This document shows, piece after piece, positions 20,286 to 32,508 of a stretch of 64,000 bases of DNA (positions within the stretch are counted from its first letter, which is position 1; every line of letters starts with the position of its first letter). A program made the translations under genes and the position numbers. The stretch is from contig MQVO02000008.1 in NCBI GenBank assembly GCA_001986395.2, positions 1,364,001-1,428,000 on the forward strand. Direction: 5' to 3'. Origin of the DNA: Irpex lacteus. Taxonomy: Eukaryota; Basidiomycota; Agaricomycetes; Polyporales; Irpicaceae. The notes under the pieces were generated by a model that saw only the letters and a program-made list of their open reading frames with translations, was not told the DNA's origin and ran no database searches.

Positions 20286-23225
20286 CTACTTCCAACGTGG
20301 AGATGACGGCGACGGCAATTTCGGAACAGGAGGGACCATACCCTTCGCGATGCCCTCCTTACTGTACATCTTCTCCACCCTCTGCAAGAACTTCTGTCTC
20401 ACATCCGCACTACGATCCTTATCCAGTATGCTCACTCGACTGCGTGTATCGTCGTCCGTGAACATACTATATCGATCGTCTGCGTCGTCGTCGTATGCAT
20501 CCTCGTCGGTACCCTCGGTTGACCTAGGCTTGTACAACTCCGACCCCAGGAGGGTATCGTCCTGCGGAGGATCCTGCAATGCGGAGAGAACCGAGTCGAC
20601 GTCTCGATGGGAGGACGTCGATGTGCGTACGCTGAGCGTATCGCGCGCATCTTCGTATTCCACCCAAGACTGCCTATCGGCCGCTCCTCCTTCGTCTTCA
20701 TCGCGTCTACGATGATCTAAAGCGGACGCAGAGCGAGGTTGCCAAGTCACGTTCAACCTTCCCTGTTGGTCCCGCTGAGACTGCGCCTCGTCCATGACTG
20801 CCCCAGCCGATAACGGTGGCTGCATGCCAGTGTCGTCCGCCACACGCAATGTGCGACTGGACATCTCAAGCCTCGGTGTATTACGCGGGAGAAGAGGTTG
20901 TGTAGGGAACGGAGGCTCTTTACCTCGTTGTCTAGAAGGGATCCTCTGCAAGAACAGAGGAGTACCACCTTCGGACGCCGGCGGGCTGGGCGGCGAGATA
21001 GACACCGGTATCGAATTCGTAACAGGAGGTGCAGATCGTTGCACAGACGATCTGTCCGTCAAACTTGACGCTGAAGAAACCTGCGAAGGTGGAGGCGGTA
21101 GAGGACCTGTAGGTGCAGACCTCGGCTGAGGACTGACTGACCGAAGGAACCGAGAAGCAAGTTTACCATGCGTCTGCGACGAGCCACTACCGTCGCTATC
21201 AGCCGTCCCTGGCCTACTTGGCCTGTCTTTACTGAACCGCGCATGCGAATACGGAGGTGCTGGACCCGACTCTGCAGATGACGACGTCGGGGGTTGAGGG
21301 AGAGGTCCAGCTGGCGGAGGGCTGGGCGGTGGTATATCATATTTGGCGAGTGCAGAAGGTCGTACTATCGAATTGATGGGTGCTGGTATGGGAGATGTCG
21401 AACGAATGTGTGGTTGCGCGCCTGGCGATGGGACAGGGGAAGGGGATGCTGAATCCGAAGGAGTGGCGCCTGAAGGGCTCGTAGGTACAGAGTCTAAACA
21501 ACTAGTCAATCACGTCTGTGATATGCGTATCGAGGTGTTCACTCACCAAACGTACTACTTAAAGGAGTAACGGGCAGGGTATTGGTAGAGAGCGCAGGGC
21601 TTGGTATATTGTCGGACTTCTCAGCCTTAGAGTTTATTCGCCACCCCGTACCAGGAGTCGGTGTAGGTGGTGTCAAAGTGACAGGTATAGAAGCAGACGC
21701 AGACGCTTCTTCGCCTTTCGCGACTGCGTGATGTGTTCTCACGGAAAGGCCCTGGGTGTTCGGAGCAGATATCTGCGGAGGAACGCGCCGTTGAGAAGGA
21801 TTCCTCTTCGGCGGGGGCATGCCCATGGTCGGTACAGTATACGACGAGGGCATACTGGACTCTTCCTTTGTTGGAGAGACTGTGTCCGGGGTAGATGCAG
21901 AGGAGGAGAGCGGGGAGCGTGGAGGGTTCGTGCCAGTGAGAGCCTGACGACCGAATGCGCGGAGGACATCTGTACTCGGAGTACGCACAGACTGAGCGTC
22001 GTTGAATGCTGATGTTAGGCCGACGACGCTCGGGTTTGGAGACGCTAGAGGGGTGGGGATAGGGACGGGAGTTGGACCGCGGGAAGTAGAGTCCGCGAAC
22101 GACGGTCTGTCGTCGCTCTGAGTTGACGTTGACGGACGTTCGATGAAGCTCCAGGCGGGTGTGTCTGCGCGACTTGCGAACGTAGTCGGAGTATCCGCTC
22201 TGCTGTCCATAGTTGTGAGAGTGTCGGCTCTGCTAGGGGCCCTGTCCGAGAACATGGTTGTGGCGAACCTCTCGGCGACAGGAAGGTTCATGGGGGGAAG
22301 TGACGGCACAGGTGGGATGACGTCTTCTTGAGAGATGTCGGATGAGTCTTGCCTCTTGCGCGACTTGCTATTGAGCCTGAACATGAACCGTTTGCGTTTC
22401 GAGGACTCGGACAGATAGCCCCCGTCCGAGTCCTCTCCCTGATCGACAGCCGACTTCTTCGACTTCTTCTCTTTCTTGCTGTGCGAGGACAGATACCCTC
22501 CGTCCGACTCATCATCCGTCCCAGGACCGGCGTCCGCCACCCTCTCCCGCTCCTTTTTCTCCTTCTTCTTCCGCCGTCGTCTCGCCAGCATCTCCGAAAG
22601 ATACCCTCCATCACTCTCCTCGCCCGTCGCATTCCCATCGCCCTTGCTCTTGGACTCCTTCTTCTTCTTCTTGTCCTTGGAGGTGCCATCGCTCACATAG
22701 CCTCCGTCGCTGTCGTAGCCATTGCCTTCGTGTTTCGGCTTTCGTAGCTTCTTCTGTTTGAAGGTGGAGACCTGCGGCGGCCTTACGGGGATAGCATCAC
22801 TTATGCGCGGCGCTCCGGTTTCAAACTGTACTGTGCGTTGCTGGGGAGACTGGACATCACCGGACTGATTCGGTTTTAGGTTTGAGAGGCTGGTGCTGGT
22901 GGAGGCGTCGGACGCTATTCGGTTGAGAGACGGGTATGAGGGCCAGGACTCGTCGGACGTTGCGGTGGACGCGTAGGTGAGGCTGGGTGACAGTGTGCTC
23001 TACGTTGGGGCACAGAACTTGAGTTTGAGACATTGAACAACATACGCGAACACTCACATCTCTTTCCTCGTCGTCCTCCCCTATTGGACTGAACATCCAT
23101 TGTGTTACCGCCTGGCTAGTCCCGACGCCTAACTCGAGAGCGGTATCCAAGATCGACGCGCGTAACAATGACTCGCGCTTCTCGACCGGACGTTGTCGTG
23201 GAATCGGTATTGAGGATGGATTCAT
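20286..23225 (-). CDS. Long disordered protein with SDGGY repeats, function unknown
   Basis: The model starts at 23225 (MNPSSIPIPRQRPVEKRESL). Exon 1 ends at the EEERD donor near 23058. Exon 2 runs from about 22999 to about 21545. Exon 3 covers about 21499 to the stop at 20286. The product is roughly 930-950 residues. The N-terminal 60 residues look folded; the rest is Ser/Pro/Thr-rich. Between residues about 130 and 240 four acidic repeats occur: YDSDGGYVSD, EESDGGYLSE, DESDGGYLSS and EDSDGGYLSE, separated by lysine/arginine tracts (KKKKKESK, RRRRKKKEKK, KKEKKSKK). The C-terminal 60 residues (DVRQKFLQRVEKMYSKEGI onward) are charged and helical and may be a conserved end domain. There are no transmembrane segments. 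The alternation of phosphorylatable acidic motifs and basic tracts suggests a phospho-regulated nuclear or cytoskeletal scaffold, but this is speculation. Confidence 0.72.
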
Positions 23226-23537
23226 GGAGAATATGGAAGATACGGAAGATGCAGAGAGCTGGGAGGAAGGTAAAGGCGGCTAAGGAAAGAAGATGGTGGG
23301 AACGACGGTGGTTTCCCACATGCGCCAGGCAAATCTGCAGCTGTTGGATGAATCAGAAATGTCAGAGCTATAAAGAAGAATGGGCGTACCAAGACTCGGG
23401 CAAAAACAACGATATAGCAACGAACAAGCTATGAGTTACTTAAAGAAACACTCGAATGCTGTATTTAAAGCTGCCGATGAGCGCTTACATGGCGCCAATT
23501 GATATAAGTAAATCACTGAAAAAGGATTTAAAAATAT
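23226..23537. other. Spacer upstream of the SDGGY-repeat gene
   Basis: The spacer contains the presumed promoter of the minus-strand gene and no coding sequence I can support. Confidence 0.4.
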
Positions 23538-23608
23538 ACGCCGAAGGGGAGTCGAACCCCTGCCGCTTGCTTGGAAGGCAAGCATGATAACCGCTTCACC
23601 ATCGGCGT
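23538..23608 (-). tRNA. tRNA-Gly (anticodon TCC)
   Basis: On the minus strand a 7-bp acceptor stem ACGCCGA/TCGGCGT closes a cloverleaf. The D-arm is GTGA...TCAT. The anticodon stem CTTGC/GCAAG carries the loop CTTCCAA, giving anticodon TCC. The T-arm is AGGGG-TTCGACT-CCCCT with a canonical B box (GGTTCGACTCC). There is no intron and CCA is not encoded, as expected for a nuclear gene. Confidence 0.93.
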
Positions 23609-24121
23609 CATAATTGCAACCTGCAAAGCTAACTATATCAGCGCAAACTGCTAACTGGCTTAGCCGTGATTTACTCATCCGTCCTGATCAAGCAACCGTG
23701 AAATAAAACCTGCATCGCAGCATCAGGCCTACTTGTCTGCACACATGTACAGAAGATATTCATAAAATAAGTGTATGGCAAGAATATCTACATACGAAGG
23801 TATGTCCAGAGTGGCGAACGGTAGTGCGGAATCAGCTTATCTTTATTGCAATGCAGGCAACATGGCGACATATCTCTGCCATTTGTCGAGTGTCGCTAGT
23901 GCCTGCCCGGATTTGACTCAAAACGTCATTCTAATAGGCTGCTATACGAAAGATCCGCAGGATGTGCCTTGATAGCGCGCCGACCCCGTCTTGCGGGGCA
24001 CGTATATAGAGCATGTCCGAGTCACTGCCCTCCGATTCTGTACTCCACTGGAACCACGGCCTTGAACCATCCGTGGGTACTTCCTTTTCTGCGTGTTAGC
24101 CAACCTTGATACACCTCTTCC
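23609..24121. other. Intergenic, no gene seen
   Basis: The region between the tRNA gene and the dehydrogenase has short frames only. Confidence 0.45.
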
Positions 24122-25425
24122 ATGCCTTTTAGAGTGATGAGCTCCGCAACCCCTACCTTCTCGAATCTGCTGGTCTTCGGACATCGCGCTCCCCTAACGG
24201 CAACAGCACGAGAGAGGCTTTTGACTCGTTTCGAAACGGTCACCTACCTCGATAAGGCTGAGCCAACAGACGAACAATGGGCTGCCGCGGACGTTATCTA
24301 CGGGCCGCTTGCCAGCAAGATTCCTAGTGCAGCGCATGTTCCCAAATTGAAGTTCGTTCAGCTCACCAGCGCTGGTGCAGATCATATACTTGCCAGTCCC
24401 TTTGTCAAGGACCCCGCGTCGAAGCATATTCCTATAGCGTCTGCTTCTGGTGTACATAGCACTTCTATTCCTCAGGTACGCTGGAAGACACGCATCAGTA
24501 CCTCATTACGCTGATATCTGTCTGACAGCACTTTATACTGACGACGCTAGCCCTGTTCCATCGACTACAGGAACAAATAGTCGCCACTCATGTGAGAAAT
24601 TGTATGCGTAACTAGAAAGCCGCTCACTAATAACTTGTCAGGTTGAGAAACGATGGGGTGGCCGAGTCCAACTGCTGGGTGATAAATTCGGTCACCGAGA
24701 GCTGAGGAACCAAACCGTTGGATTTTTAGGGTATGGCCAAGTACGTCTGCGCCCCTGCTATCCACTACGTTAGTTTGTATACACTCTAGCTGAACTCTCA
24801 TATAGATTGGTAGAGAGTCAGCTAGATTGGCGAAGGCTTTCGGTGCAAACATCATTGCGGCCACTCCCTCAGGAAAGAAATCACCTCAGAAAGGATTAGT
24901 TGACCCAGGTTATGGTGATCCGTACGGAGAGTATGTATGATAGTTTACCCGTTGCACTCTGAACTAATGCTCGCACTTCTCTTCAATAGCCTCCCTTCCG
25001 TTTGGTACTCCACGGAGGACACTTCATCCTTCGCAGAGTTTCTCTCAAAGTCAGACGTGATCCTGCTATCATTACCATCTACGCCCGCCACTATTAAGAT
25101 CCTCAACTCGACCACCTTCACTCACCTCAAACCCGACGTGGTTCTCGTCAACGTAGGGCGAGGGAACGCTATCGACACGGACTCCCTTGTCGCTGCTCTC
25201 GACGAAGGTCGCATTGCTGGGGCCGCATTGGATGTTACCAGTCCGGAACCCTTACCTGACGGTCACACGCTGTACGGACGGAATAACGTCATCATCACCC
25301 CACACACATCTGGGTTTGCACGAGACTATGTCGATCGTGTGATAGACATATTGATCGCTAACGTAGACCGGTACAAGGAAGGAAAGGAACTGGTAAACTT
25401 AGTGGATAGAGAGCGAGGATACTGA
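24122..25425 (+). CDS. D-isomer-specific 2-hydroxyacid dehydrogenase
   Basis: Five or more exons are read: 24122-24475, one from 24529, then EKRWGGRVQLLG..., IGRESARLAKAFG..., and the last from about 24990 to 25425. A second in-frame ATG at 24137 (MSSATPTFSNLLVF) is an equally good start. The NAD(P)-binding Rossmann loop GFLGYGQIGRES shows the GxGxxG fingerprint. The catalytic Arg lies in LVNVGRGNAIDTD, the Glu in TSPEPLPDGH and the His in IITPHTSG, completing the R-E-H triad. The N-terminal substrate domain (LKFVQLTSAGADHIL) is also as expected. The enzyme reduces a 2-keto acid (glyoxylate, hydroxypyruvate or similar) to the D-2-hydroxyacid. Length and lack of a targeting signal fit a cytosolic enzyme. 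The exact substrate cannot be told. Confidence 0.88.
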
Positions 25426-25491
25426 GAATCTACTTTACTGTGTCTACTAGATCAGACTCAGGCTGATGTTACTTCGAATCTTACTTCTCTA

Positions 25492-27126
25492 TTACAACTC
25501 TCTAATTTTTTCAACCACTGTTTCCCATCTTGTCTCGTAGTCGTCCGCCAACACTGATATGTCAACGAGACTAGGAAAGATTGCATGTAGATATTTCGCA
25601 ACTTCGTCGAGATCAATTCCTATGGGCGAATTGTACAACCCTAGTCGAGTAATCTGATTATTAACATGCAGATCCGACCGGTCAGCCTCGTCCGCCGATG
25701 GGACGATGGTTGCATCGATTGTGACCGACAGTCTCTGCAAACCGGGGCATGACCTCACAACCTCTGCGAGAACCACGATTGTAGGCCGTTCTAGGGACAA
25801 TGGCACTAATATACTCGACGATTTGTGGGCCACAACGAGGGTATGAAGCCGTGGAAATGGGCGGATGAAGTCGATAAACGTGCTGTCGTCCCACGATATG
25901 GGGTATAAGACGGATAATTCCAGCCGCACCAAGTTTGTAAAGGCTTGGAAGGGTTGTAAGTTCTCATATGTGATGCTGACGATATCGTCTCCAGAAGGAT
26001 ACGGCCTGCCTTCGTTTCGTATCACTATGGACTCGACAACTGCGGGAGAAAGTTTGGAGTGCAGGACGCGAGGGAGGTCGATCACTGACTTGTGCAAACC
26101 GTCGCACTCGATCCGAAGTTCCTCCATGACAGGAAACCGATATGGGGCTAGAAATCTGGTCCAATTGGTGCTGCCGCTGTCGATTGAGTTCAAATATAGG
26201 GTTCGTAAGGATGGGAAGACCAGATGGTTCTCTGCAACGAATGACCCCGACACGTAAAAACCAGTTGCGTGTACGCCGAGGCACTCCAGAGAGGGCAGGG
26301 AGGCTGCTGCATCGAGGATAGCGCCTGGAACGTAATTCTCGAATAATGCAAATGAGAAACTTCGCAAGTCCTGGAAATAGGGTAGAATTTGCGCGACAAG
26401 GGAGGGAGGCACCACTGCTTGTAGCGAAAATATCTGGATCGTTTGAAGCCGTGGGGCACTCCGGGGTAGATTGACTAGAACGTTATCGATGTCATCCCGG
26501 GGCTTCAGCAATTCCACGTCGAACAAGGTGACAGATGAGGAGAGGAATGCCAAGAGGTGATCGGAAGGAAGGTCGATCGTGGTGAAGCGCCAGGTGAACC
26601 CACGCAGGGAGGGTAGAAGGGCGTGTGATCGCCCTAGCCTCGTGAGATCCTCGTAGAGTTTTACGGTCGATAGATACGCGTGGAGAATAGTGTCTACGAT
26701 GACCATGATCTTCACATGATGGGCGTACAGATCATAACGGTCCCACTCGTGGGGCTCTGGATCTCGAAGTAATTTCTTGTAAAAGAAACCTTGAGATCTA
26801 ACACGTCAAACATGAAGAAGACAGCAACTCACTACAGCCCAGTCTCCTCGATCATTCATTTGGGGTACTGTCTCTGGACGTGGTACCAAAGCCCATGTAT
26901 CGGGCGGCAGGCATTTCACGAGATCTTCAGGCCCGTACTGCACGTTCCAGAGGACAGGCAGGCAACCGTGAAACGCAATACGGCACGTCCTCGCTAACGT
27001 AGCTATGGTACTAAGACCCGGCCTGTTCACGTACGGTATCGCCTCGAATGGTTCGAGACAACCCTCTGCGATGGCTGTGATCAATTCCGGAGTCGCCCAA
27101 CAACGTTCCATGGCGGATTCGCTCAT
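25492..27126 (-). CDS. F-box-like / leucine-rich-repeat protein
   Basis: Exon 1 runs from 27126 (MSESAMERCWATPELITAIA) to about 26812. An intron with a GTGAGT donor separates it from a long exon ending at the stop 25492, for about 510 residues in all. The N-terminus follows the mushroom F-box pattern: W-x-x-P-E-L at the start, then STIATLARTCRIAFHGCLPV and LWNVQYGPEDLVKCLP. The remainder is a series of leucine-rich units (LPSLRGFTWRF, APRLQTIQIFSL, LVRLELSVLYPI, CPGLQRLSVTI). Such proteins form one of the largest expanded families in Agaricomycetes and presumably act as SCF substrate adaptors. It shares no close similarity with the two F-box/zinc-finger genes in this window. Confidence 0.78.
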
Positions 27127-27414
27127 GTTGAGGGCCTGATTCGAGTCGTTGTCTAAAGTATATACGTCAACTAACTTTGATCTTCGTACCTCGTAGTAGT
27201 TGAAAGAGCTGCATCGAATAACAGCTGGTGCTGCGATCCCAATCGATAGGCAGCTGGTAACGTGAGAGAGGTCGCAATCAGTAGTAGAACCACGTTGTAG
27301 AACTAGTGAGGCGATCAATCTTAGTCAGCACATTATCGATGGATAAGTCTTCCGCTTTCTATTGGTACATCCGGGTCTTCATTCTATGGTTACAGCTGTT
27401 AGAGCAGGGTGTTT

Positions 27415-28260
27415 CTACAGAAGGGCCAGAACCTTGTCGGCAGCTGTCACTGTGAGCTCGCTGGGGACAGCCTCCACGAGGACGGTCTGCACGTTGTTGC
27501 CCTCGGTGATTAAGACGAAGCGCTAATGACATGTTCAAAACCTCTACACGACATATCTTAGAAGGGACATACCTTTGAGCGAGGAGAGCCGAGACGAGGA
27601 GACGCGTCAAAGAGAAGGCCTAGCGCTCCAGAGAACGCGCCAGTGTCGTCCGCAATGAAATGGATAGCTATATGAGACGATAGCGCCATCGTGAGATTCC
27701 AGGTGCATATAGCCTGTTCAAATGAGACTTACGAGTACCGTTCGGAGCCAATGAGTCCTTCCATGCCCTATGTGAGCAAAAGTTAGCACGGAACACTCTG
27801 TGTAGGATCGATAACCTACTTCAAAACAAAGACATCGTTGACAGCCACGACATAGATGTTCTGGACGCCTTTCTCCTTGAACTTGTCGTAGCTCTCAATG
27901 TATCCAGGGATCTGACGGGTACAGGTTCCAGTGAACGCGCCCGGAACCCCGACCTGCCCAGTTTCGCCAGTACGTGAGAATATTGCGCGATTCTGTCGAA
28001 CGGGGGCTTACGAAAATGTTCTTTCCCGTGAGACCCTCAAAGTTGAAAGGCTTATCTGCCGCATCCTCTTTGACTGTGACTGAAGTGGGAATCGTGCCGC
28101 CTATCATGCACGTCAAAGATGAATATCGAAAGTTAGTTTCAGCGACTATATGCGCGTTAGTTGGTAAAATGGACTCACCAGCCTGGATCTGCGCAGCAGA
28201 GAGAAGACTCGCTGCAGCAGAATGAGCAGCATTAGTCACAGAACTAAGAATTGAGGCCAT
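27415..28260 (-). CDS. Peroxiredoxin, Prx5/AHP1 type
   Basis: The gene starts at 28260 (MASILSSVTNAAHSAAASLL) and has five or more exons. They give in order GTIPTSVTVKED...FNFEGLTGKNIF, VGVPGAFTGTCTRQIPGYIE, KEKGVQNIYVVAVNDVFVLK, AWKDSLAPNGT, IHFIADDTGAFSGALGLLFD, and RFVLITEGNNVQTVLVEAVP to the stop. PGAFTGTC holds the peroxidatic Cys and its Thr; the family usually has PGAFTPTC, so the Gly for Pro is a variant. The active-site Arg would be within LGSPRSKRF. It reduces hydrogen peroxide and alkyl hydroperoxides using thioredoxin. The Ala/Ser-rich N-terminus could be a weak mitochondrial or peroxisomal lead, but no clear C-terminal peroxisomal signal is seen. Confidence 0.87.
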
Positions 28261-31200
28261 TTTTGCTTGAGTAGATGAAGGTCGTAAAACAAGCTGTATT
28301 TCCCAAGGTCGAGCTTTCCGGTGCCGGTTTTGTGCACGATCAAATGTGTGACGTCACAGTCACGTGCCATATGGCCAGAACGCGAACGAATCGAAATCAT
28401 GAAGACAATCCACAACCTCCCCCTCCCAACTGACTCGAGATTATTTTGATACACACACAGCTACACGTTTCATTGGCGCGACTAGCACCTGGAAGTTAAC
28501 TAGTTAACCCTGGCATCAGCAGGGAAACCGCGCCACAAGAAGCTGTGATTTTGAAGGAAGGACGATGGATACGAAGGGTTGCCGCCATTCGAGTTGAAGT
28601 TGTATGCTTTGCATGAGCAATTTCATGGTTATGCCATATTACGTATGTGGGAAATTAAACCCCAAATCGATGATATGGAGAGCGCATTGAACAGGATGCA
28701 ATCGTGACCTGATTGGACGGAAAGGTGTCCAGCAGTGGCTTATTGCACTGGAAAAGGGGTCACCATTCGCATGCATTGCATGTGTAGTTCCTGAGTAAGC
28801 TCATAAGTATGTCAAGTAGAACTGCGAGAGAACTCACAGAGTCACATCGAGAGAGCGGAGCGCTCGAAGCGCGGACTCGGAGGAAGATGAAGTATGCAGG
28901 CCCCTCTTACCATCGTAATCCGATGCTGACTTCTCTCAGTCCAGATGGTCGGAGGCTGAGAGCATCAAAGACACAACCCGTGTAAATCCATGCAAGAGTG
29001 CGCGCCGTCGACATGAGGTTGATCGCTCCGTTGTTCTACAGCGGTCTAGAGCTGTTTTTGCCTAGTTCGTTCGACGTGATGATGTAAACACACTCACAAT
29101 TTTAGATCGCAACCCGCCATGGGTAAGGGCAACTCCAGCATCGATGTGTTTTTCTGTGCAACAGATGTGCGTGTTGTTCATCAGTGCTAGCGCTCACGCG
29201 CCATCGGGGGCTACATGGATGACGATAATTAGTAAAAATGGTTTTCTGGGAAGCTTGGAATCGACGCAGTGCGGGGGTGACCTACGTGAGCTGCGCAAAA
29301 GGTTCTGTTGGCGTATATATGGTGAACAGGTAGCACCCCAGCGACGGGGACACGAGTTACGGTTACATTGAGAAACCCGATCCTTGCATTCATGACCGAC
29401 AATTTGGGAAGATCTGTCCATATCGCTTCCTGTCGGAATTGAAGACCACAGTTGAATGAAAGATCGATCTCACTTTGAGCCTGCGAGATGAGTAAGTACG
29501 AACAACCCTTGAAATGTGCTGTGCGGTCATTGCAGCATGATCAATGTCCGGTAGGCGACATGAAAGAAGTTCGTGCTCACAGAGAAAACGAGAAAAATGC
29601 AACTATCACTCACCGCAAGCGCACCATTGGGGTAACCAGAACGATGAACACCGCTGTCGCGAAGCACTGCGTCGAATTGTCAGGCTGTGTCCGGAAGCCA
29701 TGCGTACGCGGCCGTGATGCCAGACCAGGCCAAACCACCGCCAGCGGAAGCGGCGCATTGAGGTCACACTGTTAGTGGACAAGATTCTGTGGGTAACATG
29801 TGCGCGCAATGGACTTTATGAGCCGTAGAGTATGGTTGGGTAACTGTGCGCGAACAGCCAGCCAGCGGACGGATCGTGTTGCCACACTTGTTCAGCTCGA
29901 GTGGCATCAAGGTCCCAACTCATCATGGTGTTTACGCAGGCCTGAATGCACGAATGGCTCAAGTAGCAGTCGAGATATGCCAGAATAACACTACTGCCGC
30001 CTCGAGCACTTCTGCACTGGCATTGCGTCGACCGTGAACGCGCAGTTTACCTGCTTGATAGATACTTAGTCTTCATCATAGTATAGTTGTCCAAAAGAGA
30101 TGAATGTTATAATACCGTGTATACAAGAACATCGAAAAACAGTTGATGATGTCGTCGAGGTTTGAAGGAAAATATTGCAACAGCAAAGTCTGTCAAAGTC
30201 CAAATCGGCATATGCCGCGGGCGTTTCGGTCCAGCGAGTGTCCAGCGCCTTTGATCGCGCCCGGCGTCTTTGGGGGGCCACGCACTGGCACTCTCAAAAC
30301 TTCTCCTCGATATGATATGACGCAAGTTTCTAGACTGTAGACCAATTTCAGCAAAAAGAATTTACTAACACGCCGTATAGATTTCTCGTGCGTTATTTTT
30401 GCTAGCTATCTGAAAGCTATCTCCATAACTTGATATGTACACAGGTCTCTTCAACTTGAATCCATGATATTGGGTCTATCCGTACGAGATTATCTTCATG
30501 CTGAGGTCTTCTCGCGTGATTTTACAGTTCTCTGGATACCCAGTGCGTTTTTCACATATCCTTACGTCATCTACAGATGGGTCGAATTAACCACACGCTT
30601 CTACCACATGTTACTTCATCAAGTCGATGACCCCCAGCCGATTCCTAGCGAAAACGCGTCAACAACCCTGGCTAGTTGGGGCCCTCAAGAGGGCCCGGCA
30701 CGCACACTGCAGTTCTCGGACTGATATGTTGATGCTGCGTTGGAGGCTTGTATAATGTGAGTCCAGTAGCTAATTGCTCGATTACTCTTCTACTGCGTAT
30801 GCTAGCATTGCTAGGTAATCATGATGAAGCAAGATGGCCATTATACATAGCTTTACTATGCTTGCTATGGTTCTGATTGCTCGTTGCTGATAAAATTCGT
30901 CGCGCACCATATCGAATTTCTAGCATCGTTCTGCACTCTGGCGACAAGTCGCGTCAAGAGACTCAACTACAAACCCAGAGTGAAGTACCCGGTCGCCACT
31001 GAGGATTCTAATTTACCTGATACCCCAGGCCCAATTCGAGATTGTAAGTGCGTAATTACCGACAGTCAGTAGTCAAGAACTTATGACTGCATTGCTATAT
31101 TTCATCGTTCAGATTTATCCCTAAATTAGGGCGATCGGCGGGGCCTCGAATGGTCTGTAATCCTGACCTCAGCACCTGGGAGAAGAGGTCACAACGGAAA

Positions 31201-31659
31201 GCTTTTACAGGGAAAGACATGCACCGCGTACCGTTTCCCCCCAAACTCGCGTCAATGGTGCGTGTCCCTAGGCCATACCGCATCAGCACTTCCGCAATAA
31301 CCACCCCATCTCCGTCTGCCGTACAGCAACAGCGGATAGCCATGCCCCCAGAACTGAGTCAGAATGGGACGCATAATGAACCGTCCGGCTGTATTGCTTC
31401 TCACCCGCCCTGCGCTTAGCACTGATCGCTGTGCCAACATCCAACCTGGGAGGCTGGGCGCATAGAAAGTTGTATAAACTACTAATTTAACGTCTTGTGC
31501 AGGGGGAAAAGAGGCCCGGTCACCTAGTTTCATGTGACCCAGCTACGCCTCGAACTGTATATAGATTATGGAGAATGGCGGTCAGACAAGGTGTCAGCTT
31601 GTTCCCGCCCCCCTCCTTTCCCCACGTCCGCAGTTTGCGTCCCCCATAAACTGACATCA
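28261..31659. other. 3.4 kb region without an assignable gene
   Basis: Between about 29190 and 29810 the minus strand has exon-like pieces bounded by plausible splice signals. One is CDLNAPLPLAVVWPGLASRP continuing to FATAVFIVLVTPMVRLR, followed by a GTGAGT donor. I could not join them into a recognisable protein. On the plus strand 30464-30724 encodes an 86-codon frame (MILGLSVRDYLHAEVFSRDF...) with no known motif. The region may contain a degraded or very intron-rich gene. Confidence 0.4.
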
Positions 31660-32508
31660 ATGGACGGTGGGGCAAGTGCCAATGGCAACTCCGCTCTCTA
31701 CGACGGTCTGAATCCATGGCTGCAGTCGAGCGGCCTATCACTCCCTTACACTTATGTGCCAAGCCACTGGGTTGTTACTGCTAGTGACGCCCTTCTATCC
31801 GGTCCACTCCTACCAACGCCCCCGCCGCCACCACCGCCGCCACCACCACCTCCTCCACAGGCATATGCGATGCCCGCTCTAGTGAGTACACGCAGGCGGG
31901 ATTTGCTCGATTATTATAACAAGGACAATGATTAGTCCCACACGGCTGTCTTTATCATCATCCCGCGGTCGAACACTGGCGCCACCGCGTCAAGGAAGCA
32001 CTCTCGCGTTCCCCCCATTGAGTTCTGGGTCGGAGGAAGACAGGGTATCCGGCTGATAGATGCCCTTCAAGGAAACGTGGCAGAACTTGTTGACTTCGAC
32101 GACGAAGTCATGCACGCTACAAGCGCCAAGGTCTCCTACAGAGTAGAGGTCGGTGTTATCATTAATGTCTGTCATATACAAGCCTAATGACGTGGTTTGA
32201 TAGTGGCTCGGATATAGGCCGCTGTCAAGGCAGAAGTACGCTCGACGGGTCCGAGGCCTTCAGAACCGCGGCAAGATCGCTAAGCAGGTTGCTGAAGTCG
32301 TCAGTGAGTTTGTTAACGTATGTTCCTCCTTAGGCTACTCCTCGCCTTTTCTGATACAACGTCCCTATAGGATCGCGCTCGCCAGACTACTTCGCAACCT
32401 GAGTGGCGCATTGGAAGGGGCTCTATTGAGTACGAGAACTTGTACCTCATGGAGATTCACCGCGTTTCCCAGTCTACTTGGGTCTCAGTCCTCGCATACG
32501 CTGCCTAG
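31660..32508 (+). CDS. Small basidiomycete protein with polyproline tract, function unknown
   Basis: Four exons are read: 31660-31881, 31936-32148, 32204-32317, 32371-32508, giving about 228 residues. The first intron is 54 bases, a multiple of three. It is open until its own acceptor TAG, so an unspliced reading stops exactly at the splice site; GTGAGT donor and a plausible branch point support splicing. Exon 1 ends with a run of 13 prolines (31819-31857 region). The downstream part has a conserved look: PPIEFWVGGRQGIRLIDALQ, MHATSAKVSYRVEWLGYRPL, KIAKQVAEVVSEFVND and EYENLYLMEIHRVSQSTWVS. The IEFWV...G-I-R-L-x-D-A-L and R-x-E-W-x-G-Y elements recur in uncharacterised mushroom proteins as I recall them. 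No signal peptide or helix is seen, and no function is assigned. Confidence 0.68.

Noticed and set aside
22288..22747. Arg-rich and Leu-rich open frames over the SDGGY-repeat gene
   Set aside because: They are by-products of the lysine-codon repeats read in other frames or on the opposite strand.
31882..31935. Premature stop making the 31660 gene a pseudogene
   Set aside because: The stop is the acceptor of a 54-base intron with good donor and branch signals, and downstream exons stay open and coherent.
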